The position numbers were made by a program, and so were the translations under genes. DNA of 64,000 bases from Pempheris klunzingeri (taxonomy: Eukaryota; Chordata; Actinopteri; Acropomatiformes; Pempheridae): contig NC_092026.1 in the NCBI RefSeq assembly GCF_042242105.1, forward strand, positions 19,632,691 to 19,696,690, given 5' to 3'. The notes beneath the pieces are model-generated. The model made no database searches. It had not been told where the DNA came from and was given only the letters and a program-made list of their open reading frames with translations. Within the stretch, counting starts at the first letter, position 1. Each line of letters starts with the position of its first letter. Shown here piece by piece: positions 1 to 12,450 of this stretch.

Positions 1-3000
1 TAAGAAACTGTACTGTATTGTATTAAAACATGCAATGCTGGTAAAAGACACAATAAATGGTTGATATGCAACCGAAAATAACTAAAAGAAGTCACGTTCT
101 TTCTCTAAGAGTAAACACAATGTTCAACTCTGACGGGAAATTTCCAGCCTCAGTCTAAGTCACTTGTCCAAATAAAAAAGGTTACTCAGAAAGTTCACAT
201 CCAGTTCCCAGCTGACAGCTGACCCTTTGGCTCTCACGTCACAGCTACAGCAACCTGTTGTAAAGTTGTATCCCAGTATAGGAGACAGATCACGTTACCG
301 CTCCAGACGCTTCCAGAAGACCTCGGGCTCATTCTGGCCTCCAATGACTGTGTGGCAATACAACAGGGAAGTCCTAATGTCCTAATGCTCACTTAGACAT
401 CAAGTTCAAGAGTTTCTCAGTGTTTTGTGAAGAGAAATTCGCTGAAATTCAAAAATTCAAAAGTGACGTAGTGAAGTGATGTAAATCAGTATTTGACATC
501 AGTAAGGCCAGAAATCTTAACTGGAGGTCTTCATTTTACAACTATTGTGCCGTACTGTGACAACTTTGGCTTTATTTCCATACTCCATACAAACATTTGA
601 GGTCTTTGAGGCCTGTGGGAATCTTGTGGAGGTGTGTGCACATGTATCTGTCTGTTCATCTGTCTGGAAAGTCCCTTGTACAGAAGTCAGTCTTGCTTTC
701 CTTGGAAACGCCTGTAGGTTGTCAACAAAACAAGAAGCACTTGGCTCAACCCTGGCAGTGCCAGAGAGCAGCTTATGCTGCTGACGGTCCCAAAGTGAGC
801 GTGGTGAGGAGAGGGATTTTCTATAAATATTCAGGTGCAAAATAGACTCTCTGAGTGAACTCGGCCTTCACTTGCACACAATCTGTTTGGAAAGGTTGCT
901 AGTTGAACAGCTCTCCTCTACCACAGCAGACAACGATGGGGTGCACTGATACAACATCAGAGATTAGGAAAAAGCACAACTGATAGCACATAGCACCACA
1001 TACATGTTTAATGAGGAGCGCAAAATGAGTTTCACTGCTCAATCATGAATCCATCAATGCGAAGCAGCTTAATGCTAGCATTCATACCCACGGTTATAGA
1101 TAAACGTGCAAATCGTCTGCATTTACTCATAATATCCCAAAATCCTTAAACGCCTGAGACAGGGATGAGTCCCTCTTACACATGCTGTGAATCCTCTTTT
1201 CATCTGATCCAACCAAGAAAAAAAATGCAAAGTAAGGAGTCAACCAAGAAACCTCACCGCCTCTCAGCCGGTCTTGCCAAGCCAAAGTCCCCTGCTTATT
1301 GTATCACTGGCAGGAACCAAACATGGCCATTTGTCTCAATAAGGAGCTACTGTAAATTGCATTAGCCAAGTCCCCCAAGCAGTCTATGGAGTTAAGGGTA
1401 TTCAAGTGGGTTAAGCGAGCCATCCTATAGCCAAGCCTTCCCCTTCCAAAGGCCTTACCTTGGCCACAGGGTTGCACATGGTTCACATGGTAATTAGAGA
1501 TCCATGGGTTGCGAAACATGTTTAGGGAGAAGAACACAAGGATGCCCCACTGCTAGACTCCCTTCCCAACAACGGCGGTGACGGTGGTGGACAGCAGGCG
1601 TGGCAGCGCTGGAGGCTCGGGCTGCTACCGGCAAGCAGACAGGCAGGGATGGAGGTGGTGTCACGGCCACACACACACACGGACAAGCACACAGCCACAG
1701 CAGAGTGACTGCCCCGGATACACAGCAAGCTACAGCCAACACAGACTGGCTGTCCTACAGTGTGCGTGTGTCAGTGTGCATGTCAGTGTGTGTGTGTGTG
1801 CATGCAAGGTAACTGAGAGAGAGAGACAGCAGGGTGCTAAAGCAGCTCAGAGCCCTAATCAGATTACAGGCAGAAATTAGCCTTGATGATAAAAACTCTG
1901 GGACAGGATTGGAGGAGGGTTCAAGCAGGGCTGCAGTGGGAGGTATGGGGTCCATGGCTACTGGAAGTCAGATGGTATCCTTAACACACACACACTTACA
2001 CACATGCACACACACGACGCAAGCTTCGGCCATGAAGGCCTGGTGCCAAAAAGCTCCCCAAAGCTAATGCCAGAAATTGCATTAATATTAATATCATTAT
2101 CAAGCTGTCATATGGTTTGGCTGTGAAATCGTTCTTATTCTGGTTTTGCACACAGCTGGAGTCCACCAGATCATAAAATTTAGTGTATTACTAAGTCATT
2201 AGGTCTTTAAAGCTTTTACTGACAGCTCCGTCTTTATGCCAGTTCGGCCAGTATGAAAGACTTTATTAGGATGTCAAATGCTGTAGAACAGTATTCATAA
2301 TTTGCTGCTATATTCTAATCCGGGGGTTGTAGTTTAATTTCCTCTGCCTTCTTGCACTCTACAGCACAACAAAATCCACTCATCTAAGTCATTATATCAG
2401 GTAGTGTGAGGCAAGTATTAGAGTCAGACGAGGAGGCAGTCACGGTGACAGCGGGTGTCCAGTACCCAAACAGTCATGTGACTAATCATCACACCACAAA
2501 GTCCCTGAGGCTCCACCTCTGGCTCTGACTGCTCTCTGGTCTTTAATTCTGCAATAAGATTGTCATGTGATGCCCCGCAGAGGCTGGAAGACACTAACAC
2601 AACAATGTATGTTTACACACTAAAAAATCAAGAAATGCACGGTTATTGTGGCACTGAGAGCAGGCATGTGGGCTGTACTGTTTCCTAAGAGGACAGAAGA
2701 TGCATCAGTCTTAACAAGAGAGTGCTTTTAAGAGCATTTTTACAGTCATGCACTTCACAGTGCACAGTGCACTTTCTCTCTTTATCTTGGTTGCTGACTC
2801 TCTTATCTTAAGTGGAAATCAGAGATTTATTAGTATAAATATAAGAAATCACACGCTGGACAGGTGAGAGAACTATCTGAACTGTGAGTCTTTAACTCTT
2901 GCCTCACACTTTTGGGCTCTGTCTTAGTCTCCTCTGTCTGATGGTTTTTCTCACCCTTTCACACACAAACTCCCCCCACCTTCCCTGCCTCTGCCTCTGC

Positions 3001-5332
3001 TCCCTGTAGACGCCCCTAATAAGGCAACGTGTGTTGTGAGTGGCTGCCTTGGGGAGAGGTCACCCTGTCAGCCGGCCGGCCGTGTTTACCAGGGGACCGT
3101 CTCAACGCCTGCTCTCTGCTCTGCCTTGTTTTCGCTATCTCACTCCTTCTCCCTGATATTCCCCAGATTTGTCATTCTTGCCATCCATCTCGCCCTCTCG
3201 CTCATCTGGCCCCTCCCTACTCATTCCTATCAGATCCCTCCAGTTCTACACCTCTCTTCTATCTTTCATGCATTCTTTGCGTTTCTCTTGTTGTATTATT
3301 TCTTAATCTATTCGCCTCTTCGCCTGTTTCTCTCTACTTTTTAGCTCTGTTTACCCCTCCTTCATTGCCAGCTCCCATGTCAGCCCACACTGCAACAAAC
3401 ATGATACAGCCTCCGCCACTCAGTCTCTGTCTCGCCGGTTGCAGTTTCAAAACAGGCCACATGTCATTCACACAGCTTTTCTTAGAAGTAAACCACACTG
3501 GCATAGGATGTAATATCTAAAGCCTTAGCAAGGTGATGACAACATGGGAACGATTTGCAGACCTCCTTTATTATCCAAGTTCACAGATATTTGCTCTGTA
3601 GTTTTGAGGCTGAATGTGTTCAAAGTCATTTGAATATCTTGCATTATCTGTAACTTTCTCTGCTGTTTTGCAAAGTTTTTTATATACAATAAACAAGCTC
3701 TTGTTGCATTTCCATTCTTGTGGGAAAGACAGAAAACAACAGTTATTAAAACTGCAGCGTGAGAATATACTGTAGGATTACTTTGAAATAAAAAATACTA
3801 CCACTTTACTTTTCACATTTTAAAGTACATTTTTTATGTAACTAAAGACCTGCATTCTGTTCGTTGCTATTTTCACAATTATCACTCATCACCTCAGCTG
3901 TCAGGTGAGGAAATGTTTTCTGAACTTGACATGTTACCAGCAGCTCAAAAAAAAAAAAAAAAAAAACACTAATGAGACTACCAATTGTTGGTTGGATCAG
4001 AGACAAATAAAAATGTGAAACTGCGCTCAATAATTTTCATCGTACAAAACTGGATGTACAAACCAGTCAACTAAACTCAACACGCAGGACAAATCCCTGT
4101 GTGACTCAACATCAAAGCATCCCTTTGCTAATAAAACTTTAAGCTGCGAAGCTCAGCAGCACACTGGTCGTACGGGGTTTCAGCTAAGGATGGACTTTTC
4201 CCTATGGAAACCAACATCACATGCTCCTTTGTTTCAGTCTGGCTTTACACTGAGCCTGAGCTTTACCGAGCTCAAAGCTTTATGTGATGTACATTGTGGC
4301 TGACTGGAGTTCAGCACTGACTTCTGTTAAAACAGGCCAAACCAATACGATGGTTTTAACTCACAAAAACAAGTAATCAGCGTTATTGAAACATGGTCAT
4401 TGAAAAAAAGTCATTTGGTTCAGATTCATGTTACTGTTTGGTAGATAAAGTATTTTTCATCATTAACCCAAATTAACCAGATAATTGAATTATTAGTAAA
4501 CTTTATTAGTGCACAGTAAAGCAGAGTCACATTGACCCTGTGCACTTTCCTGCATGATTACATGATCTTCACTTGTAACAGACTGTCAGCTAACCAACAG
4601 TGTATTTTGACAGCAGCAGTGAGGAAAATGGATCAGATAGCTGATTTAGTGTAGATGTATAATATTGAAACTTTTTTTTTGAGAACTTAGTGTCAGACAC
4701 TACTGGAAATACACAGCTTACAGCTTTATTGTGCCCAGCGTAACTTCAGCTCAGTTCATTTGAGAGTAAATGTGTTGCTTGGAAAGAACACATGACTGGA
4801 AGGTGCTGCATAGACTGGCTGCATTGGGAATTTAACTTGCTTGTCGAATATCTACTGTACTTCACCCCCACAGAAACTATTCACATAGCACCAGTTTTGC
4901 TACTAAAGCTGGAAGTAGTAATCAATAAAAACAGTGGACAGTCCTCATCTCACTCATTCATGTGTTGGATGTCTATATTCCAAAACAGGCTTCAAGCTAG
5001 ATTTTACAAAACATATTTATGAAATGTGTAGTTTCCATATTATTTCTCTGTCTGTTCAGCCATACTAGTATATAGCTGCTCATACTAACTGCTCACTTGT
5101 GTTTATATATATATACGAGGTAGATATTGTTTATCTGAAAAATGACAAATACTGTGTGGACACTGTGATCCCAGCAACCCTGCCTTTATTAGGAGAAATG
5201 TCCTCTGTTTACATTAGCTTGTACAAATGCCCTAATCTACACTGAGACACAGACACACATGCATCAATATAAACACATGCATACACATGCAGAAGAGGTA
5301 CTTGATTCAAACTCTCTCTCACACACACACAC

Positions 5333-5374
<42 letters not shown>

Positions 5375-6763
5375 ATACACGGGTTGAGTGAGAGCCTGAG
5401 GCAACAGAGTCCTTCCCTCTTCCTTAAAACATTTATTCTGGCAGTTCATTCTTTAGATCCAGATCTGTGTTCCTCTCTGCTGCCTTGCATCAACTCTGCC
5501 CGACGCTCGGCACAGAAATCTGCCTGCTTATATGGATATCGATGAGCACAGAGCCCAGTGCTGAGGAGAGACACTTAGAAACTTCTGAAACTCTTGAGAC
5601 AGAGCAGGGGAGAGGGAGGAAAGGAAAGAGAGACGTGGAAAGAGTGAAAGTGAGTGGAGGAGGATGATTTCATGCCAGAGATGGTTACTTGAGGATCTGA
5701 CTGTCACTTCTTAAAGGTACATCATCCGGGAACATCTTCACATTATGTAACATGATAAAGTAACTGGATTTGACAGAAAGACCGATGTAAATCCACCCTT
5801 GCTTCTTTATCAGTAGCGCTAAAGTAGAGCTCCCATCATATTTGATGTCCAAACAATAAAAATACTGTATACCTCTAGACATTTCTCCTCAGCACATCTA
5901 CAAATCTAGGTTGGTAGGATAATTTCAGTATATACTGCCTACTGTACATACGGTTACATTTATAATTATGACGAGTATTTTCAATTTCATAATGCTGCAA
6001 CGGCAATGACATCTACAACTTTCTCACAGTAACTCACAGTATACTTTTAAGTCAATTTCCTTCAAATAACATGTATAAAATGATGTAAATTGTTTTATTG
6101 TTATATTCTACTTGCATACTTTACACTATTGTCTTTCAAATGAAAACCTGATCTGACTCTATCTCAGCAACATGCAGAAAGTCCACTACTACCAATTACT
6201 GTGTACTACCTGTACACTACCACAATGCTTGTTCACATACTTCATTAAAAGTACACGGATAATGATCCACAAACATGTCAGAAACTGATTTAACATCCTA
6301 GAGTGTAGGACCCATTTTGGAGCACGCATGTCAAGACCACCGTCACTGACTCAGGTCACATGTAACCCAAACAGCAGTCATATATTCAGAAAGAGGTCAT
6401 CATGTTAGCAGGTTGGCAGGAGCCTGTGGACAGCTCTCTGCCTGGTGGCACATGGCTGACAGCGCTGACAGTAACAGCAAACAATGGGAAATCATCGGAG
6501 ATTCTGCTGAGTACAAGCTACACTTTAACTGTTGCAGAAGATTATTCAACTGATCACACCAGGAGAATGATGCTGATTGTTCCAAAGAGTTGAAGTTGAT
6601 CAAAATTTTGTTAGAGGTCACGGTCACTTTGTTGTTCTGACAACTGAATATATGGCCTTTGATTTTTACAAGGAAGTCATTCTTATAACTTTGGCAGTCT
6701 GCTTCTACAGTATTTCAGTACTCTCCTCCTGCAAACACTAACAATAAGCTAAAAGAGAAGCTA
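1..6763. other. non-genic region left of the Tc1 element
   Basis: I find no convincing coding exon here. The open frames are short, lack splice-site support and resemble no protein I know; the longest, 163 codons near 3.0-3.5 kb, is a low-complexity Leu/Ser/Pro frame over a pyrimidine-rich stretch. Other contents are CA/GT microsatellites (about 1.67-1.80, 1.98-2.02 and 5.32-5.37 kb) and an A19 run near 3.95 kb. The stretch may be intergenic or lie inside a large intron of a gene extending to the left. Confidence 0.5.
5320..5372. repeat. imperfect (CA)n microsatellite
   Basis: About 50 bp of alternating CA interrupted once by CCCACCC. No coding context. Confidence 0.9.
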
Positions 6764-6965
6764 CAGTGGGGCAAAAAAGTATTTAGTCAGCCACCAATTG
6801 TGCAAGTTCTCCCACTTAAAAAGATGAGAGAGGCCTGTAATTTTCATCATAGGTACACTTCAACTATGAGAGACAGAATGGGGGGAAAGAATCCAGGAAA
6901 TCACATTGTAGGATTTTTAATGAATTAATTGGTAAATTCCTCTGTAAAATAAGTATTTGGTCACC
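6764..6965 (+). repeat. left terminal inverted repeat of the Tc1 element
   Basis: The outer 120 bp match the reverse complement of the right end almost base for base, with a small AG insertion in a GAGAG run and a few substitutions. Similarity then falls but continues to the shared AAAATAAGTATTTGGTCA at the inner end. Such long TIRs normally carry the transposase binding sites. Confidence 0.85.
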
Positions 6966-7129
6966 TACAAACAAGCAAGATTTCTGGCTCTCACAGACCT
7001 GTAACTTCTTCTTTAAGAGGCTCCTCTGTCCTCCACTCGTTACCTGTATTAATGGCACCTGTTTGAACTCGTTATCAGTATAAAAGACACCTGTCCACAA
7101 CCTCAAACAGTCACACTCCAAACTCCACT

Positions 7130-8145
7130 ATGGCCAAGACCAAAGAGCTGTCAAAGGACACCAGAAACAAAATGTTTCACCTGCACCAGGCTGGGAAGAC
7201 TGAATCTGCAACAGGTAAGCAGCTTGGTGTGAAGAAATCAACTGTGGGAGCAATTATTAGAAAATGGAAGACATACAAGACCACTGATAATTTCCCTCGA
7301 TCTGGGGCTCCACGCAAGATCTCACCCCATGGGGTCAAAATGATCACAAGAAAGGTGAGCAAAAATCCCAGAATCACACGGGGGGACCTAGTGAATGACC
7401 TGCAGAGAGCTGGGACCAAAGTAACAAAGGCTACCATCAGTAACACACTACGCCGCCAGGGACTCAAATCCTGCAGTGCCAGACGTGTCCCCCTGCTTAA
7501 GCCAGTACATGTCCAGGCCCGTCTGAAGTTTGCTAGAGAGCATTTGGATGATCCAGAAGAGGATTGGGAGAATGTCATATGGTCAGATGAAACCAAACTA
7601 GAACTTTTTGGTAGAAACTCAACTTGTCGTGTTTGGAGGAGAAAGAATTGCATCCAAAGAACACCATACCTACTGTGAAGCATGGGGGTGGAAACATCAT
7701 GCTTTGGGGCTGTTTTTCTACAAAGGGACCAGGACGACTGATCCGTGTAAAGGAAAGAATGAATGGGGCCATGTATCGTGAGATTTTGAGTGAAAACCTC
7801 CTTCCATCAGCAAGGGCATTGAAGATGAAACGTGGTTGGGTCTTTCAGAATGACAATGATCCCAAACACACCGCCCGGGCAACGAAGGAATGGCTTCGTA
7901 AGAAGCATTTCAAGGTCCTGGAGTGGCCTAGCCAGTCTCCAGATCTCAACCCCATAGAAAATCTTTGGAGGGAGTTGAAAGTCCATGTTGCCCAGCGACA
8001 GCCCCAGAACATCACTGCTCTAGAGGAGACCTGCATGGAGGAATGGGCCAAAATACCAGCAACAGTGTGTGAAAACCTTGTGAAGACTTACAGAAAACAT
8101 TTGACCTCTGTCATTGCCAACAAAGGGTATATAACAAAGTATTGA
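7130..8145 (+). pseudogene. Tc1-family transposase, broken by one frameshift
   Basis: The first frame (7130-7678) opens with [15 protein letters not shown], has two helix-turn-helix segments for TIR binding and an AT-hook-like linker (PRSGAPRK), and reaches the first catalytic aspartate in WSDETK. The second frame (covering 7624-8145, ending TKY-stop) carries the second aspartate in NDNDPKHT and the glutamate in PIENLW, about 34 residues apart as expected for DD34E. The frame changes near 7645-7655, consistent with loss of one (or four) bases compared with usual fish Tc1 transposases. All three catalytic residues remain, but no single intact protein is made. The combined length of about 340 residues is normal for the family. 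Confidence 0.93.
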
Positions 8146-8149
8146 GATG

Positions 8150-8358
8150 AACTTTTGTTATTGACCAAATACTTATTTTCCACCATAATTTGCAAATAAA
8201 TTCTTTAAAAACCAGACAATGTGATTTTCTGGATTTTTTTTCTCATTTTGTCTCTCATAGTTGAAGTGTACCTATGATGAAAATTACAGGCCTCTCATCT
8301 TTTTAAGTGGGAGAACTTGCACAATTGGTGGCTGACTAAATACTTTTTTGCCCCACTG
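8150..8358 (-). repeat. right terminal inverted repeat of the Tc1 element
   Basis: Inverted copy of the left end. It starts just after the transposase stop, with the inverse of AATAAGTATTTGGTCAATAA, and ends CCCCACTG followed by TA. Confidence 0.85.
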
Positions 8359-11300
8359 TATATTTTACCACTGAGTAAAAAGTGCAAGAATCAGAACTTG
8401 TTTTCTGAGGCTGAAACTACTTTGTATAAAAGCTTTTTGTTCTGGTGTCCCTTTGTTGACCAACAAAGAAGCTTAGAAGTGCAACCACAAAGACGTAGCA
8501 ATGCATATATGCATTTGTTTATATGTATTTCAACCTATTTTAACAAAGAGTGTAAGCATTCAACAAATAAATGCACAAATCACAGCTCAGTGACAATACT
8601 TGTAGATGTGTACCGATCTGTATATGAAGATGAATAGAATCCAGTGGCAGAAGGTCAAGCATGGGGCCAGCCAGTAAAGCTGTCTGTTCACTTTGATGGG
8701 TGCAGCAGGTGCAGAGCACCAAGCAACTGCCATATGGAGCCACAGGCGCTCATGCACGCACACTATAAAAACAAAACTGTGAAGAAATGACGCCTGGCCA
8801 GCACTGGAACAACACACCAACCCAACACATAGCCAATAGATCAGCTGCACACACATACCACCATACAGCCATAATCTGGAGCTTGGAATGCTAATACCCA
8901 TGTGGATACTTGAGACAGCACAAAGCAACAAGAGGGAAGCTTGGTTGGGACACTACATTCAGTTTAATGGGGGGGGATTTAAACCAGACACCAGTCAACT
9001 ACTGCTGAGCAGAAATTATAATGAGTGACAATGAATGACTTTCCCAATTTGACACGTCAGCTTTAGGCACTATAAAACTTGAAGTTTAAACTTAAGCTAT
9101 GGTGGAAAATAATCCTCTCTTGTTCTGGTCTGACTATACGTCCATGATTCTCCAGCAAAATATGACTCTTTTGTGCATGATACAAAAAAAAATAGTGATT
9201 CCGACTTTGTGAGAAAGTTTCCACATATTATCCACTGGGGTTTAAACTAGGTCTGATGGTTTGTAAGATTCACCTTCTGTTACCTAATTTTGCACCAGAA
9301 TTTACATACAGAAAAAAAAAGCTGGTAAAAAAAAACAGACTGACAGAAAGCAAATGTATCAGCCAAATTCCCAACGTAATTCTGTGCATTTTAATCTCTC
9401 TCAGTAGACTTTGATTTTATTACCATGTATATACATTTATTTTTACATTCAAGTGAGGCAGGCAAATTAAACAGCCAAACATTAATGGTCAAACAATGAT
9501 CACAGTTGTATGTGAACACAAAGCTGAAGGATGAATGGTTGTTTGAGTCGTCATAAAAGAACCTACTGCCTACTTGCTGACCTAATATATATCATTGCAT
9601 GCATGAGATTAAACTAGGAAAGATAAAATAATACTTACAGCGCTTTAACTCCAATACTGAGGGACTGAGAGAAATGCTGCACAGGTGAAGTCCATTTATC
9701 CTGACAGTAGTATTCAGGGATGTGAAACTACCATACAAAGTGTCTCACTAGTTCCTTATTCAGAGCAAAGCAGATGCTGAGCAGGCAGCAGGCGCAGGTG
9801 AGAGCAGGTAAACCCAAACAGAGGATCCAAAGTCATCCACCATGAAGCGAGTCCAACCTCAGCAGTCGACAAATATAGCCTGGTGCTTTCCCACTAACTC
9901 TGCTGCACCGGGCCAAATAAATCAGTCCGAGAACAGCCGAGCAAAGAAGAAAGAGAAGAAGGGAGAGGGAGTGAGAACGAGAGGGAGTGGGGTGTGCAGA
10001 AGAGGGGTGAAGCAGGGAGACAGAGATGAAGCTGTAACAAAAAAGAAGAAGAAAAAACACACAAAAAGGGTGCTAAAATTAACTGATATTACTTCAATAG
10101 GTGGTTCTTCAAACTATTCCAAAACTCAAAACTGTGAATCTTAAAATGTCCATTCTTGTATCCCAGGTTTGGGACCCTGGTCTGATAATTTAGACTGACA
10201 GAGAGAGGTGACACAACACCGCTTCCAAGGGGCTTGTGGAGTGTGGGCCAAACTCGGCGTGGTAACATCATCCCACAGCAACCATGTATGGGCTGAAGAG
10301 AGCAACCTCGATAGAGGCGCATCTGCCATAAATAGCCAGAAAGCGTCGAGCTCCCAGCACGGGGGGATCGAATCAGCTGTTAAACTACAATCCAGCAGCA
10401 CAGTGTGGTCCAGGCTCGGCAGGGGCTCCTGTGCTGCAGCACTGGGGACTTACAGAGCTGGAATACACTTCATTTTACTTTAATTTATATTTTATTATAT
10501 ATTACACATTGCCAGTATATGAGTAATATTTGCCAAATAACTAAACCTGTATGCAATTGTAGGATACATTTAAATTTCTGCTTTTAAACATCACATTATA
10601 AGGTATTAAAGGCGACAACTTTTATGTTAAATCTTACCCAAAACTAAAGAGTTAAGCCTCCACATATGATTTAATGTGCTATAATCATGATCCTCATGAG
10701 CCAAAATACTCGCTACAAGACAGCTGTGACATGCACACAACACGAGCACTTCGGTACCGTTCATGTCAGGGAGCTCACCTACACAAACACATTCACAACA
10801 CAGAGTAAATATTTAGGAGAAGTTACGCATGAACTATTGTTCATGTCCAAAAATGGAAAAGAAGCAAAACAAATTTCTATTTTTGTTTTCCAATGTGTCT
10901 TATTAAAAGAAACTTAAGATGAAGGCAATGAAGTCATCAAAACCACTCTCAAGTCTTTTTGATGAAATAACACAGGCATTTCATTTTTGGAGAAAATTGT
11001 CACGGTGTAGAAGTTTCCAAGTAAAAACTGGCTTTTTATAGTGTGAGCTTTAAGTGCAGACACTAATTTTCACATGGGTGTGAGCATACCTGATATCTTA
11101 ACGTGCACGTACTGTATGTGTCAAAGTGACAAGATGCATCCTGTATAAATGGACTACAGTAAAGAGGTAAATGTTTTCTCTGCCTGCACATCCTCTGGTG
11201 GAGAAGAAGCAGGGTCGCTTTTGAGTTCTTGGTATTATATTATTACAGTTTGGCTCCATCTTGTGGACATAATGAGTGCACAACAGTTTATGCAGTCGAC

Positions 11301-12159
11301 TGTGTGTTAATTTCCATCAAAGGTGTTTAGACAAACACATGTAAATGTAAGAGGACGTAACCCACTCCTTTCAGTTTAATCTTGATCCCCACTACTGGGG
11401 TGTGGTGCAGTGAAGAATGGAGTCTATGTCTAACATCGCAGGACAACTGTCACTGTGCCATTAATGGAGTTACTTATTCCCCAAGCACCAGACAGGTGTA
11501 CAGTAATGACAGATATGTAGTTTACTTACTCTGGCTTGGCTGCAGACTGAGGCAGCTGTAACGGAGGGACAGCTGGCGATTAATGGAGAAAAACAGTGGC
11601 AGTGGGACTGTTTCATTTCAAGGACGCCACATATCCACGATGAAAAAAGATCCAATGTACAATATTATTAGACATTTTGAAAACACAGACTATTATATAA
11701 TCTCACATGTGATTAGACAATTGCATATCATAACTACAACAACTATACTACAATCATAATACAGTCATTGACAAATGAAATATTAAAATGGTCATTATTT
11801 GAGTTTACAGTTAAACTGCCCACAATGGTGTATGATGCAAAATGAATGCAGGTATCATAGTAACTAATCAAGTATTAATAAGTAATTCTAAGAAGCAGTA
11901 CCACTACTATTAGTTGTGGTAGTATAGCAGTGAAACTGGTAGTAATTACAGTAAGTTAGCAGCATGTTATTAACTGTAGCAATAGATGACATAATTAAAA
12001 TAGTAACACTACCAGTAATTAAAGCAGCAGTGTATTTTAGGTCAAACATATACAACAGAGTAAAGTGGGAAAAGTTGTTTCCTTCATTATATATGAAAAG
12101 AAGTGACAATGGAACAGTTATATTGTGTTTTTGTGGAGTTTTACCTGAGGAGGACGGTT
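8359..12159. other. non-genic region with one possible minus-strand 5' exon
   Basis: No recognisable protein is encoded. At 9639 the minus strand has a textbook splice donor (GCGCT|gtaagtat) below a moderately GC-rich segment (about 9.64-10.46 kb), which could be a non-coding first exon of a gene running leftwards. The only frames through it are short and of no recognised family. The rest is AT-rich, including CA/TA-rich stretches and short A-runs. Confidence 0.35.
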
Positions 12160-12450
12160 ACAAGTCGCCATGTTGGAGGTTAATGTTAACATACATTTAA
12201 CCGAAAAGACCAGAGTGGCCGCTAATTTAGCTAGCCTAAGTTACTTTCCTCTCACAGTCGTGACTAAGTTCATTTTTTTAAAATGAATTATGGTTAATAA
12301 CAAAGGTGAGAGTGTAACACATGACAATGAAGTACTGTTTGGAAAGTTATTGCGAGTAAGTAAAAGTTTGTGCTATTTGGGGCTAAACGTTAGCTAGACT
12401 AGCTTAAACAGCTAGCTAATGTTAGCTAGGTGTGGCAGTTAAGTAGTATG
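12160..12450 (+). promoter_or_regulatory. putative promoter and first-intron region of an unrecognised gene
   Basis: This segment contains several GCTAGC/TTAGCTAGC words (for example 12,228-12,236 and 12,390-12,440). The same word clusters occur in the first introns of the two housekeeping-like genes in this window, eif3f (about 50.09-50.20 kb) and pip4p1 (about 59.62-60.06 kb), and are common around fish promoters in my experience. Together with the open exon at 12,290-12,355 it suggests a transcription start here. No TATA box is evident. Confidence 0.3.

Larger units (their letters stand above)
6764..8358 (+). mobile_element. Tc1/mariner DNA transposon, near-complete but frameshifted
   Basis: The element begins CAGTGGGGCAAAAAAGTATT and ends with the exact inverted complement, and both ends are flanked by TA (6762-6763 and 8359-8360), the Tc1/mariner target-site duplication. 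The terminal inverted repeats are about 200 bp long, near-identical in the outer 120 bp and drifting inward, so this is a long-TIR teleost Tc1 type. A single transposase frame lies inside on the plus strand, broken by one frameshift. The similar TIRs and otherwise open frame suggest a fairly recent insertion. It is probably non-autonomous but could still be mobilised in trans. The exact subfamily is not assigned. Confidence 0.95.

Noticed and set aside
3029-3520. 163-codon plus-strand open frame
   Set aside because: Low-complexity Leu/Ser/Pro/Cys composition over a pyrimidine-rich stretch, no domain, no splice or promoter context. Chance frame.
10141-10401. 86-codon minus-strand frame starting MLLDCSLTADS
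   Set aside because: No recognised family, no splice sites matching its frame; may lie in a non-coding exon.
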